Part shown: positions 17,152-25,409 of the stretch, one piece after another
Position numbering within the stretch: position 1 is the stretch's first letter
Layout of the letters: each line of letters begins with the position of its first letter
Source of the DNA: Guyparkeria sp016278265
GTDB lineage: Bacteria; Pseudomonadota; Gammaproteobacteria; Halothiobacillales; Halothiobacillaceae
Reading direction: 5' to 3' (one strand)
DNA length: 47,467 nt
Assembly (NCBI RefSeq): GCF_044582145.1
Contig: NZ_JBDODO010000013.1
Translations under genes and position numbers: made by a program
The notes under the pieces: generated by a model
Seen by the model: the letters and a program-made list of their open reading frames with translations, nothing else
What the model was told of the DNA's origin: nothing
Databases searched by the model: none

Positions 17152-17252
17152 CCGCGCGTCAGGCCGATGACAGCCCAACGCACTAAAGTCCTTGGCAACG
17201 CATCGGGAGGCAGGCCCTTCCTTCACGCACCGTCACCGCGAGGATGACACGC

Positions 17253-17717
17253 ATGATTCGACGACAGACCCTGTTCGCACTCGCGCTGATACCGCTGATG
17301 GCAAGCGCAGGCGGTAATCATGGCGGCGGCCACGAGGCGATGCCCGGCTCGGTGGGCGACCCCGACGAGGTGGACCGGACTATCGAGGTCACGATGGACG
17401 ACCAGTTCCGGTTCGATCCGGCACACATTCAGGTCGAGGCTGGCCAGACGATCCGTTTTGCCTTGGAGAACACCGGCAACCAGCCCCACGAGATGGTCAT
17501 CGGCACGCTTGCCGAGCTGAAGGAACATGCCGAACAAATGCGCCGCAACCCCGGCATGAAGCATGAAGAACCCAACATGCTGCGGCTGGATGGTGGCGAA
17601 ACGGGGGAGATCGTCTGGCATTTCACCTCGCCGGGCGAGGTGGATTTCGCCTGCCTGATACCCGGGCACCTCGAAGCCGGCATGAAAGGCACCGTCGATG
17701 TGCATGCACCGGATTGA
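17253..17717 (+). CDS. Periplasmic cupredoxin-domain copper protein
   Basis: 154 residues with a signal peptide (RRQTLFALALIPLMASA). The mature protein begins with a His-rich run (GGNHGGGHEAM) and holds a plastocyanin/azurin-like domain with a full type 1 copper set: His in QPHEMV, then Cys, His and Met in ACLIPGHLEAGMKG. I chose the ATG at 17253 because GAGG at 17240 is then 9 bases upstream; an ATG at 17244 directly abuts it. It begins an operon with copA, copB and a copper ATPase. Such proteins bind periplasmic copper and are thought to pass it to partners. Confidence 0.82.
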   Translation: MIRRQTLFALALIPLMASAGGNHGGGHEAMPGSVGDPDEVDRTIEVTMDDQFRFDPAHIQVEAGQTIRFALENTGNQPHEMVIGTLAELKEHAEQMRRNPGMKHEEPNMLRLDGGETGEIVWHFTSPGEVDFACLIPGHLEAGMKGTVDVHAPD

Positions 17718-17783
17718 AGGGCGAGCACGACCCCCATTCCCCCTGACGAATAACGCATCCCGTACCCCGGAGGGAAACCAACC

Positions 17784-19706
17784 ATGGACCAGTACGACAC
17801 TTTGACCGGCAAGGGACATTCCCGCCGCCGCTTTTTGCGCAACGTCACCTCGATGAGCGTCCTGGCAGCCCTGTATGGCTATGGCGGCATCCGTCCCGCC
17901 CTCGGCTGGCCGCAGGGTGGCAACCATGACGCCGTGCGCGAAGTCGATGGCGACACCGACGTCTTCAACCTGGTGATCGATCGCACCCCGATGGAGATCG
18001 ACGGCAAACCGGCGAACCCCATCACCGTGAATGGCACCGTGCCGGGGCCGGCGATCCGCATGCGCGAGGGCCGCAATGTCCGCATCCGCGTGCAGAACAA
18101 GCTCGACGAGTGGACCTCGGTCCACTGGCACGGGATCCTGCTGCCATTCCAGATGGACGGGGTGCCCGGCGTGACCTACAAGGGCATCGCCCCGAACAGC
18201 ACCTTCGAGTACAACTACCCGGTCAAACAGAGCGGCACCTACTGGTACCACAGTCACTCCGGCCTCCAGGAGCAGCTTGGCCATTACGGTCCGTTGATCG
18301 TCGAACCGGCCGAACCCGAGCCGTTCGACTACGATCGTGACTACGTCGTCATGCTCTCGGACTGGACCTTCGAGGATCCGCACGACGTCTTCCGCAACCT
18401 CAAGGTGGCCGAGGGCTACTACAACTATCAGAAGCGGACCGTCGAGGACCTGCTCGAGGACATCCAGACCAAGGGCTGGGCGCAGACCATGCGCGAGCGC
18501 CAGATGTGGGGCGAGATGCGCATGAGCTCGCGTGACCTCCTCGACGTGACCGGCAGCACGTACACCTACCTGATCAACGGCCGCTCACCCAACGACAATT
18601 GGACCGGCCTGTTCAAGCCCGGCGAGAAGGTCCGCCTGCGGGTGATCAACGGGTCGGCGATGAGCTTCTTCGACGTGCGCATCCCCGGCCTGAAGATGAC
18701 CGTAGTCCAGGTCGACGGCCAGAACGTCGAGCCCGTGCCAATCGACGAATTCCGCATCGGCGTCGCCGAGATCTACGACGTGATCGTCGAGCCGAAAGAC
18801 CAGCAGGCCTACACCCTCTTCGCGGAAGCCATGGACCGCAGCGGCTTCGCCGCCGGCACCCTGGCCACCGACGTCGGGCTGACCGCCGAGATTCCCGAGC
18901 CTCGTCCCGTCTCCTCACGCGGGATGGAAGCCATGGGCATGGACATGAGCGACATGAACATGGGTGGCGGTGACGGCATGGCCATGGGCGGAGAGTCCAA
19001 CGACATGGGCGGAAAATCCAACGGCATGACCGACGACAACGGCATGTCCGGCCAAGGTTCCTCTTCCGGCGACATGAACGCCGGCGGGATGACGATGGGC
19101 AACGATAACGCCGGGAAATCCGGTATGAACATGGCCGCGGACGGACAGGACAAGCAGGTGCCCTGGCCCCTGGCCGGCCGCACCATCACGCACGGTGAGG
19201 ACAATCACAGCCCCGGCGCGGCCATGGTCGCCAGGCACCCCCGCAACCGCATGGACGATCCGGGCATCGGCCTGAAGAGCACCCCGGATCACAAGGTGCT
19301 CGTCTACGACGACCTGAAGGCCCTGGCCCCATGGCCCGACCCGCGCGAACCGGAACGAGAGATCGAGCTCCACCTGACCGGCAACATGGAGCGGTACATG
19401 TGGTCGTTCGACGGCGAGAAGTTCTCGGAGGTGGACGGACCGATCCAGTTCCATCACGGGGAACGGCTGCGCTTGATCCTGGTGAACGACACGATGATGG
19501 AGCACCCCATCCACCTGCACGGCATGTGGATGGAGCTGGAGAACCAGCACGGCGATCTGCGACCCCGCAAGCACACCATCTCCGTGAAGCCCGGCGAGAT
19601 GGTCTCCGCGCGGATCACCGCCGACGCCCCCGGGCACTGGGCGTTCCACTGCCACCTGCTCTATCACATGAAGGCCGGCATGTTCCGCGTCGTATCCGTC
19701 GCCTAA
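17784..19706 (+). CDS. copA: Copper resistance multicopper oxidase CopA (PcoA-like)
   Basis: 640 residues. A Tat signal (SRRRFLRN) is followed by three cupredoxin domains with copper sites SVHWHGIL, YWYHSHSG, HPIHLHGMW and FHCHLLYHMKAGM. The region of residues about 380-450 is unusually methionine-rich, with repeated GMxMxxMxMGG-like units and Asn/Gly/Ser between them, longer than in many CopA proteins; it probably binds several copper ions. CopA oxidises and sequesters periplasmic copper. It lies between the cupredoxin gene and copB, the classical copAB arrangement. GGAGG precedes the ATG. Confidence 0.95.
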   Translation: MDQYDTLTGKGHSRRRFLRNVTSMSVLAALYGYGGIRPALGWPQGGNHDAVREVDGDTDVFNLVIDRTPMEIDGKPANPITVNGTVPGPAIRMREGRNVRIRVQNKLDEWTSVHWHGILLPFQMDGVPGVTYKGIAPNSTFEYNYPVKQSGTYWYHSHSGLQEQLGHYGPLIVEPAEPEPFDYDRDYVVMLSDWTFEDPHDVFRNLKVAEGYYNYQKRTVEDLLEDIQTKGWAQTMRERQMWGEMRMSSRDLLDVTGSTYTYLINGRSPNDNWTGLFKPGEKVRLRVINGSAMSFFDVRIPGLKMTVVQVDGQNVEPVPIDEFRIGVAEIYDVIVEPKDQQAYTLFAEAMDRSGFAAGTLATDVGLTAEIPEPRPVSSRGMEAMGMDMSDMNMGGGDGMAMGGESNDMGGKSNGMTDDNGMSGQGSSSGDMNAGGMTMGNDNAGKSGMNMAADGQDKQVPWPLAGRTITHGEDNHSPGAAMVARHPRNRMDDPGIGLKSTPDHKVLVYDDLKALAPWPDPREPEREIELHLTGNMERYMWSFDGEKFSEVDGPIQFHHGERLRLILVNDTMMEHPIHLHGMWMELENQHGDLRPRKHTISVKPGEMVSARITADAPGHWAFHCHLLYHMKAGMFRVVSVA

Positions 19707-19727
19707 CGTTTCAGAGGAGCACGATTG

Positions 19728-20516
19728 ATGAACACCAACCGACACCTTTCCAAGACCGTCGGCGGCCTGCTGAGCGCGACCCTGCTGGCCGTCATGCCCC
19801 TGAGCGCACTGGCCAACGGCCAGGCGCCCTTCGCCAAGGACAAGGGTTGGGCGCCACCCGTGGGTGACGCCCCGCACGGGCGCCTGCTTATCGACCGCCT
19901 GGAATATGCCGCTGGCGACAACGAGGACAGCGTGAACCTCGACTTCAAGGCCTGGTATGGCGGCGACTACAACCGCGTGTGGCTCGAAGGCGAAGCCGAG
20001 AACGTAGTCTCCGGCGGCAGCGGCGGGGCCATCGAAAACCTCGACCTGCTCTACGGCCGGCTCATTTCGCCGTACTGGTCCGTCCAGGCGGGCGTTGGCT
20101 ACCAACTTGAGTACGGCCCCGGCCCGAACCACGACCGCGGCTACGCCGTGCTCGGCCTGCAAGGCCTGGCCCCCTACTGGTTCGAGGTCAACACCAATCT
20201 GCGCGTGAGCGAAGACGGTGACGCCTGGGCCGATTTCGAGACCGAGTACGACTTCCTCCTGACGCAGAAGCTCGTCCTGCAGCCTCGCTTCAGCACAAAG
20301 GTGGCCTTCGATGAGGTCAAGGAATTCGGCGTTGGCCAGGGCATCAACAACGTCAAGATAGGCCTTCGACTTCGCTATGAGATCAAGCGCGAATTCGCCC
20401 CCTACATCGGCGTGAGCTGGAACAAGAAGCTGGGTGACACCGCCGATCTCGTCAAGGCCGAGGGCGGGGATGCCAGCGACTTCCGGCTGCTCGGCGGCGT
20501 GAGGATGTGGTTCTAG
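19728..20516 (+). CDS. copB: Outer-membrane copper resistance protein CopB (PcoB-like)
   Basis: 262 residues. A signal peptide ends at ALA before NGQAP. The mature protein is a beta-barrel of the CopB family: the sequence RLLIDRLEYAAGD, DFKAWYGGDYNRVWLEGE, YQLEYGPGPNHDRGYAVLGLQGLAPYWFE (outline) and a C-terminal Phe in RMWF are typical. The N-terminal methionine-rich extension present in some CopB proteins is missing, so this is the short form. CopB works with periplasmic CopA, probably in copper sequestration or exit across the outer membrane. It starts 21 bases after copA with GAGGAG before the ATG, and a terminator-like hairpin follows. Confidence 0.93.
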   Translation: MNTNRHLSKTVGGLLSATLLAVMPLSALANGQAPFAKDKGWAPPVGDAPHGRLLIDRLEYAAGDNEDSVNLDFKAWYGGDYNRVWLEGEAENVVSGGSGGAIENLDLLYGRLISPYWSVQAGVGYQLEYGPGPNHDRGYAVLGLQGLAPYWFEVNTNLRVSEDGDAWADFETEYDFLLTQKLVLQPRFSTKVAFDEVKEFGVGQGINNVKIGLRLRYEIKREFAPYIGVSWNKKLGDTADLVKAEGGDASDFRLLGGVRMWF

Positions 20517-20576
20517 CCCGCCGACCGAATGCCCGCTCGCAGCGGTTTTCACAACTGGTTCGGTCAATACCCCTAG

Positions 20577-20596
20577 CCCCCTTTTCGGGGGTTTTT
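20577..20596 (+). terminator. Terminator or attenuator between copB and the copper ATPase gene
   Basis: A five-base G-C stem (CCCCC and GGGGG) with loop TTTTC is followed by five T. It is 61 bases after copB and 91 bases before the ATPase start. The short stem suggests partial read-through, so the downstream ATPase may be expressed at a lower level than copAB or have its own promoter. Confidence 0.6.
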
Positions 20597-20686
20597 GGGC
20601 TTGGGGCCACCGAATACAAGCAAACCCCAAAACCATGTGCTTCCCTTTACTACCCATTCCGGCGACAGAAGATGGAGACCGCAGGC

Positions 20687-22783
20687 ATGCGCAAGGACAA
20701 CCACGCTCATGAGCATCATCCCGACCAGGCGCATGAAGGCAATGACCCGCAGGGCCATGACCATTCGGGCCACCACGCCGGCCACGACCACGGCGCCATG
20801 ATCGTCGACTTCCGGCGACGGTTCTGGGTCTCGCTGATCCTGACCGTGCCGATCCTGCTGCTCTCGCCGATGATCCAGGGCTTCCTTGGTCTCGATGAAG
20901 CACTGGCGTTCCCGGGCGACCGTTACCTGCTGTTCGTGCTCTCCGTTGGCGTCTTCGTCTACGGCGGCTGGCCGTTTCTGACCGGGCTGGTCTCGGAGAT
21001 ACGCCAGCGCGCACCGGGCATGATGACCCTGATCGCCCTGGCCATCAGCGTGGCCTTCCTCTACTCCTCGGCCGTGGTCTTCGGCCTGTCCGGACGCATG
21101 TTCTTCTGGGAGCTGGCCACCCTGGTCGACGTGATGCTGCTCGGCCACTGGATCGAGATGCGCTCGATCATGGGAGCCTCCGGGGCACTGGAGGCACTGG
21201 TCAAGTTGATGCCGGCCACCGCCCATCGCCTGACCGACAGCGGTGACACCGAGGACGTGCGCGTCGACACCCTCGAAAAAGGCGACCGGGTGCGGATCAA
21301 GCCCGGCGAGAAGATCCCCACCGACGGGCTGATCGTCGAGGGCCGCTCGAATCTCAACGAGTCGCTGCTGACCGGCGAATCCAGGCCCGTGAGCAAGGGA
21401 CCGGACGACGAGGTCATCGGCGGGGCAATCAACGGCGAGGGCTCCCTGACCGTCGAGATCCAGCGCACCGGCGAGGCGACCTACCTCGCCCAGGTCATCG
21501 AGATGGTGAAGAAGGCCCAGGCCTCGCGCTCGCGCACCCAGGACCTGGCCAACCGTGCCGCCGCCTGGCTGACCTACATCGCTCTGACGGTGGGGGCGAT
21601 CACCCTGATCACCTGGCTAATCCTCGGCTACGCCTTCGACTTCTCGCTCGAGCGCATGGTCACCGTCATGGTCATCACCTGTCCGCACGCCCTGGGGCTG
21701 GCCATCCCGCTGGTCATCGCGGTATCGACCAGCAAGGCGGCCCGCAATGGCCTCCTGATCCGCGATCGGGCCGCCTTCGAGCGGGCCCGGAACACCGACG
21801 TGTTCGTGTTCGACAAGACCGGCACGCTGACCGAGGGGCGCTTCGGTGTCAGCGACGTGGTGCCCTTGGGCGACCGCGACGAGAACGACGTCCTGAAATT
21901 GGCGGGGGCACTCGAGTCCCGCTCGGAGCACCCGATCGCCGTGGGCATCACCGAAAAGGCCGCCGAACGGGACATCGTGCTGCCCGAGGCGAGCGATTTC
22001 GAGAACCTGCCCGGCGAGGGTGTGCAGGCGCAGGTGGACGGCGAAACCGTGCGGATCGTGAGCCCGGGCTATCTCGAACGCCAAGGCATCGCCATCGACG
22101 ACGAGCGGGTCGACCGGCTCGCCGAGCAGGGCAAGACCGTGGTCTTCGTCCTGCTCGACGACCGCCCCCTGGGCGCCGTCGCGCTGTCGGACATCATCCG
22201 CGAGGTCTCTCGCGAGGCGGTCGACCGACTCCGGGCGATGGGCATGCAGTGCATGATGCTTACCGGCGACTCGCAGCCCGTGGCGAAGGCCGTCGCCGAC
22301 GAGCTGGGACTGGACGACTTCTTCGCTGAGGTAATGCCCGACCAGAAGGCGGCCCGGATCCGCGAGCTCAAGGAAAAGGGCCTGTCGGTGGCAATGGTGG
22401 GCGACGGCGTCAACGATGCCCCGGCGCTGACCGAGGCGGATCTCGGCATCGCGATCGGGGCCGGCACCGACGTGGCAGTCGAGTCGGCCGACATCGTGCT
22501 GGTCAACTCCGATCCGCGCGACGTCGCCACCGTCACCGAGCTCTCCGCAGCGACCTACCGCAAGATGATCCAGAACCTCTGGTGGGCAGCCGGCTACAAC
22601 ATCGTCGCCATCCCGCTGGCCGCGGGCGTGCTCTACGGCGTGGGTTTCCTCATGCCACCAGCGATCGGCGCGGCGGTGATGTCGGTCTCCACCATCGTGG
22701 TCGCGATCAACGCCAAGCTGCTGGAACGCTTCAAGCCCGCCTCCGAAACGCACGGCGAAGGCGAAGCCACCGGCACCGCCTGA
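20687..22783 (+). CDS. Copper-translocating P-type ATPase, CPH (CopB) type
   Basis: 698 residues. The N-terminus (to about residue 40) is a histidine-rich metal-binding tail with about 14 His and no CxxC domain. Helices, actuator LTGES, the transmembrane CPH motif (Cys 332), DKTGT (Asp 376), the HP motif SEHPIA and GDGVNDAPAL follow. CPH instead of CPC together with a His-rich tail is the mark of the P1B-3/CopB class, reported to export copper from the cytoplasm. I chose ATG 20687, which has GGAG 9 bases upstream; ATG 20672 is possible. It follows the copAB pair and precedes a small zinc-ribbon gene. Confidence 0.92.
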   Translation: MRKDNHAHEHHPDQAHEGNDPQGHDHSGHHAGHDHGAMIVDFRRRFWVSLILTVPILLLSPMIQGFLGLDEALAFPGDRYLLFVLSVGVFVYGGWPFLTGLVSEIRQRAPGMMTLIALAISVAFLYSSAVVFGLSGRMFFWELATLVDVMLLGHWIEMRSIMGASGALEALVKLMPATAHRLTDSGDTEDVRVDTLEKGDRVRIKPGEKIPTDGLIVEGRSNLNESLLTGESRPVSKGPDDEVIGGAINGEGSLTVEIQRTGEATYLAQVIEMVKKAQASRSRTQDLANRAAAWLTYIALTVGAITLITWLILGYAFDFSLERMVTVMVITCPHALGLAIPLVIAVSTSKAARNGLLIRDRAAFERARNTDVFVFDKTGTLTEGRFGVSDVVPLGDRDENDVLKLAGALESRSEHPIAVGITEKAAERDIVLPEASDFENLPGEGVQAQVDGETVRIVSPGYLERQGIAIDDERVDRLAEQGKTVVFVLLDDRPLGAVALSDIIREVSREAVDRLRAMGMQCMMLTGDSQPVAKAVADELGLDDFFAEVMPDQKAARIRELKEKGLSVAMVGDGVNDAPALTEADLGIAIGAGTDVAVESADIVLVNSDPRDVATVTELSAATYRKMIQNLWWAAGYNIVAIPLAAGVLYGVGFLMPPAIGAAVMSVSTIVVAINAKLLERFKPASETHGEGEATGTA

Positions 22784-22809
22784 CGGTCGCCAAGCGAACG
22801 GTCGGCGCC

Positions 22810-23112
22810 ATGACGATCGTCGAATCGCTGGGCTGGGTGGGAGGAGCGCTTGCCGGACTGGCCCTGCTGCGCTACCTGTTCCATCGCCGGCTGCACCGAC
22901 CGTTCTCGCGCTGCCTCGACTGCAACACGCCCCTGCGCCCCGCCTCCCCCGCGCAACTCAGGCACGTCCCACGCAGTACGCTGGCCATCGACCCGACCGC
23001 CTGGTACTGCCCGACCTGCGACAAGGTCCTCTGGCGCGGCAGCCATGTCCGACGCATGCGTCACACGCTCGAAAACTTTGCCCGTGGTGACTGGGTTGTC
23101 GCGGGTCACTGA
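22810..23112 (+). CDS. Membrane-anchored zinc-ribbon protein, copy of the Mut7-C C-terminal ribbon
   Basis: 100 residues. A hydrophobic helix (about 8-22, GWVGGALAGLALLRYLF) is followed by a basic stretch and a four-cysteine ribbon (CLDCNTPLRP, YCPTCDKVLWRGSHVRRMRH). From residue 31 on it is nearly the same as residues 91-158 of the Mut7-C protein at 11288-11776, including the tail RRMRHTLENF. The PIN-like nuclease half is absent and is replaced by the membrane helix. It starts 26 bases after the copper ATPase stop, so it probably shares its transcript. Function unknown; zinc or copper binding by the ribbon is an inference. Confidence 0.7.
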   Translation: MTIVESLGWVGGALAGLALLRYLFHRRLHRPFSRCLDCNTPLRPASPAQLRHVPRSTLAIDPTAWYCPTCDKVLWRGSHVRRMRHTLENFARGDWVVAGH

Positions 23113-23197
23113 GGCGGGTTTGCTGCCGTTCGCTCTGGCGGCGAGCCACTTGTCCTACTAAGGTTTCCGTCATACACCCCGGATCAAGGGTGCCCCA

Positions 23198-24190
23198 ATG
23201 CGCAACCACCCCCTTCCCCTGCACACCGCCGGCTGGTTTCTGGCACTCTGCCTCGTCAGTCCACTGACTCAGGCCGACACCCTGTTCTCGATCAAGACCG
23301 AGAACGATGCCTATGCGGGTGCCGGCGACGGCCATTACACCAACGGCTTCGAGATGTCCTGGGCCTTCGAGACCGAGGCGGACCACTGGAGCCATGGCAT
23401 CGCCCGCGCCGTGCCGGGCTGGACGCCGGACGATGTGGTGGGCATATCATTCCGGCTTGGCCATCGCCTCTATACCCCGACGCGCATCCATGTGTCGACA
23501 CCCCAGCCCGATGACCGTCCCTACGCCGGGGTGCTCTACGTCGGCAGCTCGATTCACGGCGTGACCCCGCACGACGGCTGGCATGAGACGCACAGCGTGC
23601 ATCTCGATGCCGGTATCGTCGGACCGAGCGCGCGCGGCGAATGGATCCAGGAAACCTTCCACGAGCACATCGCCGGGGCAGAACCGCTCGGCTGGGACTA
23701 CCAGCTCTCCGACGAGCCGTTCCTCAATCTCGGCTACGAACACGCGTGGGTGAACGAATTCGCCGCCGGCTCGCTCGACGTCGAGTACGGCCCCACCGCC
23801 GGCTTCGCCGTCGGCAACCTCTATACCTACGCCTCCGGGGGATTCGCCTTACGCCTTGGCCGCCACCTCGACCGGAGCTACGGCATCCCCTCGATCTCCC
23901 CGGCACAGGGAGAACGGGCCTTCTTCCGCCGTGGCACGGGCATTGGCTGGTACGTCTTCGCTCTCGCCGAAGGGCGCTACATGGCCCACAACATGCTGCT
24001 CGACGGCAATTCCTGGAAAGACAGCGCCTCGGTCGAGCGCAAGCCTTGGGTCGCCGACGCCCAGGTCGGCTTCGCGATGAACTGGGATCGCTGGCAGCTG
24101 GCCTACACCGTTGCGCTGCGAACCAAGGAGTTTGAAACCCAGGACGGCACCGACAGCTTTGGTTCACTCACCCTGTCGATGTGGCTCTAA
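23198..24190 (+). CDS. Lipid A deacylase LpxR family protein
   Basis: 330 residues. A signal peptide ends near TQA before DTLFS. The segment KTENDAYAGAGDGHYTNG is the LpxR signature; its Asn-Asp pair corresponds to the calcium and active-site residues known from the family, and HDGWHETH is a candidate for the catalytic His region. The protein is a beta-barrel by pattern of alternating residues and ends with MWL. LpxR removes the 3'-acyloxyacyl group of lipid A in the outer membrane, altering envelope charge and recognition. It stands alone with its own terminator. Confidence 0.85.
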   Translation: MRNHPLPLHTAGWFLALCLVSPLTQADTLFSIKTENDAYAGAGDGHYTNGFEMSWAFETEADHWSHGIARAVPGWTPDDVVGISFRLGHRLYTPTRIHVSTPQPDDRPYAGVLYVGSSIHGVTPHDGWHETHSVHLDAGIVGPSARGEWIQETFHEHIAGAEPLGWDYQLSDEPFLNLGYEHAWVNEFAAGSLDVEYGPTAGFAVGNLYTYASGGFALRLGRHLDRSYGIPSISPAQGERAFFRRGTGIGWYVFALAEGRYMAHNMLLDGNSWKDSASVERKPWVADAQVGFAMNWDRWQLAYTVALRTKEFETQDGTDSFGSLTLSMWL

Positions 24191-24205
24191 CGCAAGCGGC
24201 AAACG

Positions 24206-24240
24206 AAAGCCGTGGCCCCGGTGCGGGACCACGGCTTTTT
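24206..24240 (+). terminator. Rho-independent terminator after the LpxR-like gene
   Basis: A ten-base perfect stem (AAAGCCGTGG and CCACGGCTTT) with a 13-base loop runs into further T. It also lies at the end of the convergent cytochrome P460 gene and can serve both directions because the stem starts with AAA on the other side. Confidence 0.88.
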
Positions 24241-24268
24241 CATGCCGGTAACCGGTCGGAGAATCCGA

Positions 24269-24889
24269 CTACTTCATCAAGCGATCGTGGGTAAAGACAT
24301 AGTCCTTGCCGGGAGCGGAGGTATGACAGGCGATGCAGCCCTCGTTCGCCCCCTTGGCCACGCGTCCTGCCAGCGACATGCCCTTGGGATTCTTCTCCAG
24401 CTCGCCGTTCGGCTGAAACTTCGCCCAATACCAGTTGCCGTGATCGGAATCGTAGCCATCCTCACGTTGGAACATGACGGTGATCGAGGCAAGCCTCTTC
24501 TCGCGCTCGTTGAGCACGCCGGCCTTTAACGCATCGAGATCACCCTCTCCGCCGTAGTTCTTCTTCACCATTACCACGCCCTCGTGGTTATCAATGGTGA
24601 TCATCGTCTCCAGGTATTCCAGCGCCTGGCCATGCGGATGATTGCCTTTGTAGGGATAGCTGCGTATCGAGTCCGGCCCGACAAGATTGTTGCCCTGCAG
24701 CCGCTCCCAGAGCACCTTCGCGTACTCGATGTTCATCGGACCGCCGAAGGGCGGATCCGTCTCGAGCCGACTGTCGTCAGTGACACTGGCCTCGCCCGCG
24801 AGAGCACCGCCAGCACCCGGTACCGCCAATAAAGCTCCGACCATCAGCGCGGGGAGCAAGCGCCCGGCGACTCGGTTCCACTCTTTCAT
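24269..24889 (-). CDS. Cytochrome P460 family c-type heme protein
   Basis: 206 residues. A signal peptide (hydrophobic core near 9-28) is followed by the P460 fold, and the heme-binding motif CIACH lies near residues 184-188. The family oxidises hydroxylamine (cytochrome P460 proper) or has an unknown function. The lysine (K) that cross-links to the heme in true P460 may be one of those in MVKKNYGGEGD; sequence alone cannot show this. The ATG at 24889 is preceded by GAGGGGG. It is a single gene, and the heme A synthase genes follow upstream on the same strand after a 520-base gap. Confidence 0.82.
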   Translation of the reverse strand: MKEWNRVAGRLLPALMVGALLAVPGAGGALAGEASVTDDSRLETDPPFGGPMNIEYAKVLWERLQGNNLVGPDSIRSYPYKGNHPHGQALEYLETMITIDNHEGVVMVKKNYGGEGDLDALKAGVLNEREKRLASITVMFQREDGYDSDHGNWYWAKFQPNGELEKNPKGMSLAGRVAKGANEGCIACHTSAPGKDYVFTHDRLMK

Positions 24890-25409
24890 CACACACCCCC
24901 TCGCTGGCACGCCAGCACCGGGTGTTTCGCCAACCGCTTCGCAGGCATCCGGCCACCAAGCGCCCCGGCCGATACCGAGCCCACGCCAAGGCGCGGACAG
25001 AACGGCCGATATCAAGAGAGTAGTTCCGTATATCAGTACGTTGCGAGATATTCGCGTCGCCGAGCTAGCGATTACCCGGTTAACGGTTTCGCCGCCCCAT
25101 GCCGGCCGGCCACCGATGCGGCGCCAAGGCTTCCGGGCAGCCGGGGCCACAAGCCAGGCAAGCCGCCTTTTGGGTCGAGTCGGTCTCGTCCATGTCATCG
25201 ACCCCCACCGGCCGGCTTACCTCGAGCGCCTCGGGGGCACGCTATAGCACGGCATCCGCGTCATCGTCGTCAACCCGGAAGGCATCCCCGCCGACCCGAA
25301 ACGACAAGCCCATGCCGCGCAGCGTCTCGCGCAGACAGTCGGCGAACGCACGCCTTTAACAGACGCTCGCGGCGTAGCGTCCGCGTGTCGGTAGCGGCGT
25401 CGGTCAATG
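24890..25409. other. Intergenic region without recognised gene
   Basis: The right part (about 25250-25370) has a short minus-strand fragment without start (FADCLRETLRGMGL, RVGGDAFRV) bounded by stop codons, which resembles the middle of a GGDEF-like domain only weakly. The left part is the probable promoter region of the P460 gene. I see no clear operator, terminator or RNA. Confidence 0.4.

Noticed and set aside
18915..21014. Long minus-strand open frame opposite copA and copB (699 residues)
   Set aside because: It is antisense to two well-recognised genes and shows the His/Gly-rich composition expected of a shadow in high-GC DNA.
25250..25370. Minus-strand fragment resembling a GGDEF domain (RVGGDAFRV)
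   Set aside because: Only about 35 codons between stops, the motif is altered (GGDAF) and no other part of the domain is visible. Too weak to call.
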